NCBI GenBank assembly: GCA_023393045.1
Contig: JAEWMV010000174.1
Location: forward strand, 1-11,498
Origin: Bacillota bacterium
Lineage (GTDB): Bacteria; Bacillota; Clostridia; Christensenellales; CAG-138
Direction: 5' to 3'
DNA length: 11,498 nt
Below are positions 1-5,651 of the stretch, one piece after another (the stretch's first letter is position 1; each line of letters starts with the position of its first letter). Below the pieces are notes generated by a model that was not told the origin of the DNA, did not search any database, and saw only the letters and a list, made by a program, of their open reading frames with translations. The translations under genes were made by a program, and so were the position numbers.

Positions 1-285
1 ATCGAAAGCGCCGCGAGCGGCATGGTTGCGGGCATTGACCTCGCGCGGCAGCTTGCGGGGAAACCAAGGCTTGATTTCGCGGCAAAGACCGCCGTCGGCG
101 CGCTGGGAAGGTATGCTTCCGGCTATGCGGGGCACGATTTCCAGCCCATGAACATCAATTACGGCATCATAGAAGGGCTTGACAGGCGCGTGCGCGGCAA
201 GCAGGAAAGATATGGTTTGATTGCCAAACGGGCGCTTAACATCATTGATGAACTGCATGAAACAATGGATCGGGAATGCGAATAA
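1..285 (+). CDS. trmFO: TrmFO, folate-dependent tRNA (uracil-54) methyltransferase, C-terminal part
   Basis: This is the last 94 codons of a gene whose start lies before the window; the reading frame is open from base 1. TrmFO (older name Gid) uses FAD and methylene-tetrahydrofolate to make ribothymidine at position 54 in the T-loop of tRNAs, and is typical of Bacillota and other bacteria lacking TrmA. The visible part starts with the ESAASG-MVAGIDLARQL helix that closes the FAD/NAD-binding fold, and includes the conserved FQPMNINYGI segment and the final Lys/Arg-rich helix ending at a TAA codon. The FQPMN-N-G block is specific enough to separate it from the related GidA/MnmG. It lies just upstream of hslV, a neighbourhood known in Firmicutes, although the usual xerC between them is missing. 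The catalytic part is outside the window, so its activity cannot be judged. Confidence 0.92.
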   Translation: MESAASGMVAGIDLARQLAGKPRLDFAAKTAVGALGRYASGYAGHDFQPMNINYGIIEGLDRRVRGKQERYGLIAKRALNIIDELHETMDRECE

Positions 286-308
286 AATGTTAAGCATTGT
301 GAAAAACG

Positions 309-337
309 CTTACAGCAAAGCACGCATATGCTATGAT
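309..337 (+). promoter_or_regulatory. Candidate sigma-A promoter for the hslV operon
   Basis: A -35-like CTTACA (309-314, 4 of 6 consensus bases) is followed after 17 bp by a -10 TATGAT (332-337, 5 of 6). It sits in the 84-bp gap between trmFO and hslV, about 30 bp before the hslV start. I see no CtsR-type or CIRCE-type heat-shock operator near it. Read-through from trmFO is also possible, since no terminator-like hairpin with a T-tract is visible in the gap. Confidence 0.45.
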
Positions 338-369
338 GAAGCCGATATACAGGAAAGGCGGATAATTCT

Positions 370-903
370 ATGCCCCTGAAGGGTACGACGATCATCGCCG
401 TAAAACGGAACGGAAAATGCGCCGTCGCGGGCGACGGGCAGGTCACGCTCGGCGAAAATACGATTATGAAGCACAGCGCGAAAAAGGTGCGCAGGCTCTA
501 CCACGACAAGGTGGTCGTGGGCTTTGCGGGCACCGTGGCGGACGCGTTTTCGCTCTGCGAGCGCTTTGAAACAAAGCTTGAAAAATACAGCGGCAGCCTC
601 AGGCGCGCGGCGGTGTCCCTCGCGCAGGACTGGAGGAGCGACAAGGCCCTGCGCCAGCTCCAGGCCATGCTCATCGTCGCGGACGCGCAGGAACTCTTGG
701 TCGTTTCCGGCACGGGCGAGGTCATTGACCCGGACGACGGCGTCGCCGCCATCGGCTCCGGCGGCATGTACGCGCTCGCCGCGGCCAAGGCGCTTTGCGA
801 GAATACCGAGCTTAGCGCGCGGGAAATCGCCGAGAAGTCGCTTTTGATTGCGTCGCAGATATGCGTATTCACCAACGGAAACATCTCAGTGGAGGAAGTA
901 TAA
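370..903 (+). CDS. hslV: HslV (ClpQ), peptidase subunit of the ATP-dependent HslUV protease
   Basis: HslV forms a double-hexamer proteolytic chamber in the cytoplasm that degrades proteins unfolded by HslU. The 177-residue protein matches the family over its whole length: the GTT start of the mature enzyme at residues 5-7, AGDGQVTLG at 20-28, KKVRRLY at 38-44, GFAG-ADAF near 51-60, a central GSGG (129-132) and a final CVFTNGNISVEE. The nucleophile should be Thr6, exposed by removing the five-residue MPLKG peptide. The partner lysine (Lys33 of the mature enzyme) is Lys38 here, and Asp22 corresponds to Asp17. Thr is used, unlike the Ser-type CodW of Bacillus subtilis. An AGGAAAGG ribosome binding site lies at 351-358, about 11 bp before the ATG. 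The stop codon overlaps the hslU start by one base, which points to translational coupling with its ATPase partner. Confidence 0.97.
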   Translation: MPLKGTTIIAVKRNGKCAVAGDGQVTLGENTIMKHSAKKVRRLYHDKVVVGFAGTVADAFSLCERFETKLEKYSGSLRRAAVSLAQDWRSDKALRQLQAMLIVADAQELLVVSGTGEVIDPDDGVAAIGSGGMYALAAAKALCENTELSAREIAEKSLLIASQICVFTNGNISVEEV

Positions 904-905
904 TG
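891..905 (+). promoter_or_regulatory. Ribosome binding site that fixes the hslU start
   Basis: GGAGG at 891-895 stands 7 bp before the ATG at 903-905, inside the last codons of hslV. The frame is open further upstream to an ATG at 861, but that start has no ribosome binding site and would add 14 residues before the conserved MLTPKEIV beginning of HslU. The ATG at 903 is therefore the better start. Confidence 0.85.
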
Positions 906-2285
906 CTCACGCCCAAAGAAATTGTGGAGGCGCTGGATAAATATATCATCGGCCAGGATGACGCCAAGCGCGCCGTGGCCATCGCTTTGCGCAACCGTTA
1001 CCGCCGCGCGCGGCTCACGCCGGAATTGCGCGATGAAATCACGCCCAAGAACATCGTCATGGTCGGGCCCACCGGCGTGGGCAAGACCGAAATCGCAAGA
1101 AGGCTCGCCAAGCTTGTGGACGCGCCGCTCGTTAAGGTGGAGGCCACCAAGTTCACCGAAGTCGGCTATGTCGGGCGCGACGTGGATTCTATGGTGCGCG
1201 ATCTTGTCGAGGCGTCCATACGGCTGTGCAAGGATAAAAAGATAGAGGCCGTCAAGCTCGTGGCCGAGAGCGCCGCGGAGCAGCGGCTCATCGAACTGCT
1301 CGTGCCCATAGAGCGCAAAAAGGCCGCGCACGCGCCCAACCCGCTCCAGCTTCTTTTAGGTGCGGGCGCGCAGAGTGAGCCCGCCGAACTGACGGAGGAG
1401 GAGAAGCAGCGCCACATGACCCGCCGCGAGGAGGTCACGGCAAGGCTGCGCGCGGGCGCGCTCGAGGAGGAGATGCTTGAAATTGAGGTGGAGCAGAGCC
1501 AGACGGGCAGCGACGCCATGCTCGCCATGGGCATCGACATCAACCTCAACGAGATGATGGCGGGCTTTTTGCCCGCAAAGAAAAAGAAGCGCCGCGTAAA
1601 CGTGCATGAGGCGCGAAAGATCCTCACGCAGGAGGAATCCGAAAAGCTCATCGACATGGACGAGGTGACGCGCGAGGCCATAGAAAAGGCCGAGCAGGAC
1701 GGCATCATCTTCATCGACGAAATAGACAAGATAGCGGGCGCGGAGCGCACCTCCGGCCCCGACGTATCCCGCGAGGGCGTGCAAAGGGACATACTGCCCA
1801 TCGTGGAGGGCTGCACGGTCAACACCAAGTACGGCCCTGTGAAGACGGACTTTATCCTCTTCATCGCGGCGGGCGCGTTCCATGTGGCGAAAATCTCCGA
1901 CCTCATACCGGAACTGCAGGGGCGTTTCCCCATCCGCGTGGATTTGAAGGCGCTCACCGTGGAGGACTACAAGCGCATCCTCTCCCAGCCGGAGCACGCC
2001 ATCATCAAGCAATACGCGGCGCTGCTGGAAACGGACAGCATCCGCCTCACGTTCACGGAGGACGCGCTCGAGGCCATCGCCAAATACGCATACAACGCCA
2101 ACGAGAACGCGGAGAACATCGGCGCGAGACGCCTGCACACCATCGTGGAGAATCTGCTCGACGACATTTCCTTCAACGCCAGCGGCACGCACCCGCTCAT
2201 CGAGGTGACGGTGGACGAAGCGTATGTAAAGGAACACATGAAGCACAAGTTCGACGAGCAGGACCTTCAGAAGTACATCCTCTAA
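903..2285 (+). CDS. hslU: HslU (ClpY), AAA+ unfoldase of the HslUV protease
   Basis: HslU is a hexameric ATPase that unfolds substrates and feeds them into HslV. The 460-residue protein begins with the typical MLTPKEIVEALDKYIIGQ. It carries Walker A GPTGVGKT at 55-62, the pore loop GYVG at 88-91, a charged intermediate (I) domain at roughly 111-240, Walker B IIFIDEID at 268-275, the ELQGR segment at 337-341 that supplies the arginine finger, and sensor-2 GARR at 407-410. The extreme C-terminus, EQDLQKYIL, matches the tail that other HslU proteins insert into HslV to activate it, so the pair should work together. Length agrees with the family. It is coupled to hslV by a one-base overlap and is followed only 5 bp later by a lipoprotein gene. 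All catalytic motifs are intact. Confidence 0.97.
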   Translation: MLTPKEIVEALDKYIIGQDDAKRAVAIALRNRYRRARLTPELRDEITPKNIVMVGPTGVGKTEIARRLAKLVDAPLVKVEATKFTEVGYVGRDVDSMVRDLVEASIRLCKDKKIEAVKLVAESAAEQRLIELLVPIERKKAAHAPNPLQLLLGAGAQSEPAELTEEEKQRHMTRREEVTARLRAGALEEEMLEIEVEQSQTGSDAMLAMGIDINLNEMMAGFLPAKKKKRRVNVHEARKILTQEESEKLIDMDEVTREAIEKAEQDGIIFIDEIDKIAGAERTSGPDVSREGVQRDILPIVEGCTVNTKYGPVKTDFILFIAAGAFHVAKISDLIPELQGRFPIRVDLKALTVEDYKRILSQPEHAIIKQYAALLETDSIRLTFTEDALEAIAKYAYNANENAENIGARRLHTIVENLLDDISFNASGTHPLIEVTVDEAYVKEHMKHKFDEQDLQKYIL

Positions 2286-2290
2286 AGCCT

Positions 2291-3277
2291 ATGGCGCGAC
2301 GAACGCTGCATCTAGTTATATCGCTCCTTCTCATTGCCGCCCTCACGGGCTGCATGGCGCAGGCGCGCACCGCAAACCTGTACACCGAGGAGGAGCTTAT
2401 GCAGCGCGCGGAGGAAATTTCGGCCGATGAGCCGGAAATTATTGAAATCACCGCCGCGCCGACGCAGCCCGTCACACCCTATCTTGTTACGCCTTCTCCC
2501 ACGCCCACGCCGACCCCGACACCCTCTCCAACGCCTTCGCCCTCGCCTACGCCGGCCTATACGGTGGAGAGCATGGACGGGAAGAAGGGGTATCTCAACG
2601 CGGGCGTTGCGAATTTGCGCGTGGAACCCAATACGGAATGTGAGATCATCCGGGAGCTGGAGCGCAGCGCTAGGCTGACCGTCACGGGCGCGTGCGGCGA
2701 GTGGTACCGCGTGGAGGCGGGGGAGGACACGGGCTTTGTGCTTGCGGAGTTCGTGGAGTTCGGCGCGCCGCCTACGGCAAAGCCCACTGCCACGCCCACG
2801 AAAAAGCCTTCCGCCACGCCGACGCCCGGAGCCACGGCCACATCAAAGCCGACCTCTACGCCAGACGACGATGAGGACGATTCCCCCTCCGGCGGCAACG
2901 GCTATACGGCGGAGGAGCTTTTGCTCATTGCGCAGGTCGTGCATCAGGAAGCCAAGGGGACATCGTTCGAGGGACACGCGGCAGTCGCAAACGTCATCTA
3001 CAACCGCATCAGGAGCTCGCGCTTCCCAAGCAGCGTCGAGGGCGTGATTTTCCAGAAGAACCAGTTTACCGTCGCCGACAACGAGGCGAAGCTTCGCGCC
3101 GTGAACCCGTCGAGCACCGCCGTTGCCGCAGTGGAAGCGATATTCGTCGACGAGGATACGTTCCTCCCCTCCGACGTGATGTATTTCCGCGCCGCCAGCA
3201 AGGGGACAAGCTGGGGCAGCAGCTATAAATATTACGATACCTTCGGCGGCAACTGCTTCTTTAGCTACATTGGCTGA
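2291..3277 (+). CDS. Lipoprotein with SH3b domain and SleB-type cell-wall hydrolase domain
   Basis: This 328-residue protein is probably exported and lipid-anchored. Residues 1-20 form a signal peptide (RR, then a hydrophobic run) ending in the lipobox LTGC, with Cys21 as the lipidated residue. A Thr-Pro-Ser linker follows (about 67-89), then a bacterial SH3-like domain (about 93-157, with YLNAGVANLRVEPN), a second Thr-Pro-Lys linker ending in an acidic DDDEDD patch (160-198), and a Hydrolase_2/SleB domain (about 205-328). The probable catalytic glutamate is Glu220 in VVHQEAKG; VANVIYNRI, NQFT and the C-terminal NCFFSYIG are further family marks. Such domains cleave peptidoglycan as lytic transglycosylases; in spore formers, SleB and CwlJ break down spore cortex, but a spore role cannot be read from the sequence. 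No good ribosome binding site is visible, and the start lies 5 bp after the hslU stop, so translation probably depends on coupling. The lipobox supports the chosen ATG. Confidence 0.88.
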   Translation: MARRTLHLVISLLLIAALTGCMAQARTANLYTEEELMQRAEEISADEPEIIEITAAPTQPVTPYLVTPSPTPTPTPTPSPTPSPSPTPAYTVESMDGKKGYLNAGVANLRVEPNTECEIIRELERSARLTVTGACGEWYRVEAGEDTGFVLAEFVEFGAPPTAKPTATPTKKPSATPTPGATATSKPTSTPDDDEDDSPSGGNGYTAEELLLIAQVVHQEAKGTSFEGHAAVANVIYNRIRSSRFPSSVEGVIFQKNQFTVADNEAKLRAVNPSSTAVAAVEAIFVDEDTFLPSDVMYFRAASKGTSWGSSYKYYDTFGGNCFFSYIG

Positions 3278-3295
3278 CGGGGAGAATGAGAAAAG

Positions 3296-3757
3296 ATGTT
3301 CAACGTCGTGCTTGTGGAGCCTGAAATACCGGAAAACACCGGCAATATCTCCCGCACCTGCTCGGTGACGGGGGCGCGGCTGCATCTGGTGCGGCCGCTG
3401 GGCTTTTCGGTGGACGACAAACATTTAAAGCGCGCGGGGCTCGATTATTGGAAGTATCTCGACGTCGCCTATTACGATTCGTTTGCCGAGGTGGAGGCGG
3501 CGCATCCGGGCGCGCGCTTCTTCCTCGCCTCCACCCACGCCGCGCGCTCCTATGCGGACGTTGACTACCGCGACGGGGATTTTTTCGTTTTCGGCAAGGA
3601 AACGGCGGGGCTTGGCGAAGAACTGCTCTCGCGCCGCAGGGGGGACGCCGTGCGCATCCCCATGCGCGACGATCGCCGCTCGCTGAACCTCTCGAATGCC
3701 GTTGCCATCGTGCTCTACGAAGCGCTGCGGCAGACGGGATTTGCCGACATGCATTGA
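3296..3757 (+). CDS. trmL: TrmL, tRNA (cytidine/uridine-34) 2'-O-methyltransferase
   Basis: This is a SPOUT-fold methyltransferase that uses S-adenosylmethionine to methylate the ribose of the wobble nucleotide, known in E. coli for certain tRNA-Leu species. The 153-residue length fits TrmL (YibK/CspR), the minimal SPOUT enzymes with no extra RNA-binding domain. The three family motifs are present: EPEIPENTGNISRTC at 8-22, FVFGKETAGLG at 97-107 and IPM-RSLNLSNAVAIVLYE at 121-142; the last two form the knot that holds SAM. A GGGGAG ribosome binding site lies at 3279-3284 in the 18-bp gap after the lipoprotein gene. It is the last gene of this run, with a terminator-like hairpin 6 bp after the stop. 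Older databases may call it a SpoU rRNA methylase. Confidence 0.93.
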   Translation: MFNVVLVEPEIPENTGNISRTCSVTGARLHLVRPLGFSVDDKHLKRAGLDYWKYLDVAYYDSFAEVEAAHPGARFFLASTHAARSYADVDYRDGDFFVFGKETAGLGEELLSRRRGDAVRIPMRDDRRSLNLSNAVAIVLYEALRQTGFADMH

Positions 3758-3762
3758 GCATA

Positions 3763-3791
3763 TCAAAAAACCTGCTGCGCAGCTTTTTTGA
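3763..3791 (+). terminator. Terminator after trmL
   Basis: TCAAAAAA (3763-3770) pairs with TTTTTTGA (3784-3791). Inside, GCT (3774-3776) pairs with AGC (3781-3783) around a GCGC loop, with a CCT bulge on the left. The A-run, short GC-rich core and six-T run give the shape of a Rho-independent terminator that could work in either direction. It begins 6 bp after the trmL stop codon. Confidence 0.65.
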
Positions 3792-3796
3792 GTTTA

Positions 3797-3937
3797 CGCG
3801 CTTTGCCTATTGCTGCGCAACCGGGCGGCAAAGCGCGAGAAGTGCGAAAGCCTTCGGCTTTCATCCGTTTTGACGCACATGTCGTCAAAGCCGGAATAAA
3901 GTCAAGGGGCGCGGCCCCTTGACAAACCCAAAGGTTT
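3797..3937. repeat. Chain of five adjacent stem-loops in intergenic DNA
   Basis: Five inverted repeats follow each other with gaps of 0-11 bp. CGCGCTTTGCC (3797-3807) pairs with 3827-3837 over 11 bp, and its loop contains a smaller TTGC/GCAA hairpin. GAAAGCC (3846-3852) pairs with GGCTTTC (3856-3862). TTTGACG (3869-3875) pairs with CGTCAAA (3883-3889). GTCAAGGGGC (3901-3910) pairs perfectly with GCCCCTTGAC (3914-3923) around a GCG loop. AAACC (3924-3928) pairs with GGTTT (3933-3937). None is followed by a proper T-run, so they are not ordinary terminators. This could be a dispersed palindromic intergenic element or a structured RNA. No convincing gene lies here on either strand. Confidence 0.6.
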
Positions 3938-3965
3938 CGCCGGACGGATAAATTTTCAAAAATAC

Positions 3966-3984
3966 GCCTGTAAAAGGCTTTTTT
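3966..3984 (+). terminator. Weak hairpin with T-run ahead of the rplM promoter
   Basis: GCCT (3966-3969) can pair with AGGC (3975-3978), followed directly by six T residues (3979-3984). The stem is only 4 bp, so this is at best a weak terminator. Its place just before the rplM promoter would suit blocking of read-through from the left. Confidence 0.25.
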
Positions 3985-3987
3985 CGC

Positions 3988-4016
3988 TTGACATGCTTTC
4001 GAGTATTATATAAAAT
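3988..4016 (+). promoter_or_regulatory. Strong sigma-A promoter of rplM-rpsI
   Basis: A perfect -35 TTGACA (3988-3993) is followed after exactly 17 bp by TAAAAT (4011-4016, 5 of 6 consensus bases), in AT-rich DNA that stands out from the GC-rich surroundings. Transcription should start near 4022-4024, leaving a leader of about 100 nt before rplM. A near-consensus promoter is expected for ribosomal protein genes. Confidence 0.82.
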
Positions 4017-4021
4017 AACAT

Positions 4022-4121
4022 TTGCGTGCTCTGCGGGACGGGCGTTTGCAACCACTAGCCCCGGCGGCAAAAAGAAACCCGCGCAGCGCTGATAACTTGA
4101 ATGACCTTAGGAGGATAAGCC
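4022..4121 (+). promoter_or_regulatory. Structured 5' leader of rplM, possible L13 autoregulatory element
   Basis: The leader can fold into a long-range stem: CTGC (4031-4034) with GCAG (4083-4086) and GGG (4035-4037) with CCC (4078-4080), leaving a GC bulge. It encloses a second stem, GGGC (4040-4043) with GCCC (4058-4061). The remaining part runs to a strong AGGAGG ribosome binding site (4109-4114), 7 bp before the ATG. L13 leaders that control rplM-rpsI by feedback are known in Firmicutes. I could not match this sequence to that family by eye, so the assignment rests on position and on the possible pairing. Confidence 0.4.
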
Positions 4122-4553
4122 ATGAAGACCTATATGGCAAAGGGCGAAAACCTCGCGCGCAAGTGGTATGTTGTGGACGCAAACGGCATGGTGCTCGGCC
4201 GTCTCGCGTCGCAGGTCGCCTCGATTCTGCGCGGGAAGAACAAGCCCATATATACGCCGCATGTGGATACCGGCGACTTTGTCATCATACTCAACGCGGA
4301 GAAGATCGTTCTGACCGGCAAAAAGCTCGATCAGAAAAAATATGTTCACCATACGGATTACCCCGGCGGACTCAAGGAGATTTCCTATCGCGACCTGCTC
4401 GCCAAGAAGCCCGAGTTCGCGATATACGAGGCGGTTCGCCGCATGATGCCCAAGGGCCCGCTCGGCCGCCAGATGCTCAAGAAGCTGCGCGTATACCGCG
4501 GCGGCGAGCATATGCACGCCGCGCAGATGCCCGAGACGCTTGTGCTCAAGTAA
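4122..4553 (+). CDS. rplM: 50S ribosomal protein L13
   Basis: L13 is an early-assembling protein of the large ribosomal subunit that binds 23S rRNA. The 143-residue protein is full length and typical throughout: WYVVDANGMVLGRLAS at 15-30, the GDFVIILNAEKI segment at 51-62, and the family signature around 104-132 (AVRRMMPKGPLGR, then LRVYRGGEHMH). The start is fixed by AGGAGG at 4109-4114 with a 7-bp spacer. It is the first gene of the conserved rplM-rpsI pair, driven by the promoter at 3988-4016. An alternative frame that is open over part of this region resembles no protein and is a shadow. Confidence 0.98.
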   Translation: MKTYMAKGENLARKWYVVDANGMVLGRLASQVASILRGKNKPIYTPHVDTGDFVIILNAEKIVLTGKKLDQKKYVHHTDYPGGLKEISYRDLLAKKPEFAIYEAVRRMMPKGPLGRQMLKKLRVYRGGEHMHAAQMPETLVLK

Positions 4554-4571
4554 GGGGAGGGAGAAAAGATT

Positions 4572-4967
4572 ATGGCAGCGATTACTCAGTTTCTCGGAAC
4601 CGGAAGGCGTAAGTCCTCCGTGGCCCGCGTGCGTCTCATCCCCGGCACGGGTAGCATCACCGTCAACAAGCGCGATCTCGACGAGTATTTCGGTCATGAG
4701 ACCCTCAAGATGATCGTGCGCGACCCGCTCGTGCTCACCGAGTCCCTCGCGAAGTTCGACGTCGTCGTCAACGTGCACGGCGGCGGCACCACCGGCCAGG
4801 CGGGCGCCATCCGTCACGGCATCGCGCGCGCGCTCATCGTCGCAAATCCCGAGCTTCGCGCCGCGCTCAAAAAAGCCGGCTTCCTCGCCCGCGACCAGCG
4901 GATGAAGGAAAGGAAGAAGTACGGCCTCAAGGCCGCGCGACGCGCGCCGCAGTTCTCCAAGCGCTAA
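4572..4967 (+). CDS. rpsI: 30S ribosomal protein S9
   Basis: S9 belongs to the head of the small ribosomal subunit, and its C-terminal tail reaches the P-site tRNA. The 131-residue protein has the GTGRRKSSVARV start (9-20), the signature GGGTTGQAGAIRHGIARAL at 70-88, and the universal C-terminal Ser-Lys-Arg (129-131) that touches the tRNA anticodon loop. It follows rplM by 18 bp, with an AGGGGAGG ribosome binding site at 4553-4560, and ends 27 bp before a strong terminator. Co-transcription with rplM is near certain. Confidence 0.98.
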   Translation: MAAITQFLGTGRRKSSVARVRLIPGTGSITVNKRDLDEYFGHETLKMIVRDPLVLTESLAKFDVVVNVHGGGTTGQAGAIRHGIARALIVANPELRAALKKAGFLARDQRMKERKKYGLKAARRAPQFSKR

Positions 4968-4994
4968 AGCGCATATCCAAAAGGTTTCACAACG

Positions 4995-5020
4995 GCGGTT
5001 CCCTTCGGGGAGCCGCTTTT
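4995..5020 (+). terminator. Rho-independent terminator of rplM-rpsI
   Basis: GCGGTTCCC (4995-5003) pairs with GGGAGCCGC (5008-5016) over 9 bp with one G-U pair, closed by a TTCG tetraloop on a C-G pair. A TTTT run follows at 5017-5020. It starts 27 bp after the rpsI stop codon. Confidence 0.92.
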
Positions 5021-5047
5021 GCTATGCCGCGGGGACGTAATAATATA

Positions 5048-5079
5048 TTGCGTGGTTTCGGGCATAGTGTTAGGATAAT
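5048..5079 (+). promoter_or_regulatory. Possible promoter for the small membrane-anchored protein
   Basis: TTGCGT (5048-5053) is followed after 17 bp by TAGGAT (5071-5076). An overlapping GATAAT (5074-5079) fits the -10 consensus better but at a 20-bp spacing. The gene starts after the rpsI terminator and so needs its own promoter; this is the best candidate in the 196-bp gap, but neither box is strong. Nothing else was found in the gap apart from that terminator and the ribosome binding site at 5148-5154. Confidence 0.3.
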
Positions 5080-5163
5080 TACATCATGGATTGCGCTTGG
5101 GCGCGCGGGCCGTTCGGCGAGTGACTTCAGGACGGCGCTCAATGCGCAGGGAGGAATCGGTTC

Positions 5164-5571
5164 ATGAAAAAGCATATTCCGGCTATCGTAATGATTGCCA
5201 TCATCGTACTTCTGCTGATATCCAACATTGTGCAATACAATTCGTTCAACAAGGACGGCACGATCATCGGCACAAGCCGCACGGGAGATGGAATGTCCCC
5301 TCTGGACGAGTATTTTGTTTTTGAAAAGAACGGCAAATACGTTATCTATCGCCAGTTCGCAATACTCGAAAGCGGCACTTACGAGGAAGTGGAGGATTCC
5401 CTCTATCTGCTCAGCGACGGGACGGGCGCGCAAGCCGCCTATGCGCTCTATTCCCGGTCGGAGGATAAGGTCTATCTTATCCGCGGGGATGAATTCAGGA
5501 CATTTGCAAAAGTTTCGGATGTTCCGTTCTATATTAATGTACATTCGGAGGCGCTCGGCGCAACGCCGTGA
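5164..5571 (+). CDS. Small membrane-anchored protein of unknown function
   Basis: I do not recognise this 135-residue protein. It starts with MKKH followed by a strongly hydrophobic segment at residues 5-24, with no lipobox and no obvious signal peptidase site, so it is probably anchored by its N-terminus with the rest outside the cell. The remainder is rich in alternating aromatic and charged residues: YFVFEKNGKYVIYRQF (50-65), LESGTYEEVEDSLYLL (68-83), DKVYLIRGDEF (101-111) and VPFYINV (120-126). This pattern suggests a small beta-sheet or beta-barrel domain, loosely like lipocalin-type small proteins, but that is only an impression. AGGGAGG at 5148-5154, 9 bp before the ATG, supports the start. 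It lies alone between the rpsI terminator and convergent rex, so context says little about its role. A longer frame on the other strand is rejected. Confidence 0.75.
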   Translation: MKKHIPAIVMIAIIVLLLISNIVQYNSFNKDGTIIGTSRTGDGMSPLDEYFVFEKNGKYVIYRQFAILESGTYEEVEDSLYLLSDGTGAQAAYALYSRSEDKVYLIRGDEFRTFAKVSDVPFYINVHSEALGATP

Positions 5572-5604
5572 TGCGCGTATCTAGAATATAAATACGCCGA
5601 TAAT

Positions 5605-5630
5605 CAAAACAGCCCCCGCGAAGCGGGGGC
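5605..5630 (-). terminator. Terminator of rex, possibly shared with the convergent gene
   Basis: GCCCCCGC (5612-5619) and GCGGGGGC (5623-5630) form a perfect 8-bp stem with a 3-nt loop. Read on the minus strand the hairpin is followed by TGTTTTGATT, a short T-rich run, so it best fits the end of rex, whose stop is 21 bp away. On the plus strand it lies 40 bp after the small membrane protein gene but lacks a T-run there. Confidence 0.75.
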
Positions 5631-5651
5631 CATATCGCTGCCGGAACATGT

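Noticed and set aside
861..902. An upstream ATG giving hslU 14 extra residues
   Set aside because: It has no ribosome binding site and lies deep inside hslV; the ATG at 903 has GGAGG and matches the family N-terminus.
498..2246. Minus-strand frames opposite hslV and hslU
   Set aside because: They overlap two fully recognisable genes, with no ribosome binding sites and no recognisable motifs.
2500..2557. Repeated CCxACG-like units as a DNA tandem repeat
   Set aside because: They encode the Thr-Pro-Ser linker of the lipoprotein; the repetition is explained at the protein level.
3885..4070. A 61-codon minus-strand frame in the intergenic stretch
   Set aside because: It covers stem-loops, the rplM promoter and leader, shows no protein-like features and has no ribosome binding site.
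4987..5544. A 185-codon open frame on the minus strand opposite the small membrane protein gene
   Set aside because: It runs across the rpsI terminator, resembles no protein I know and lacks a ribosome binding site, whereas the plus-strand frame has one and a membrane anchor.
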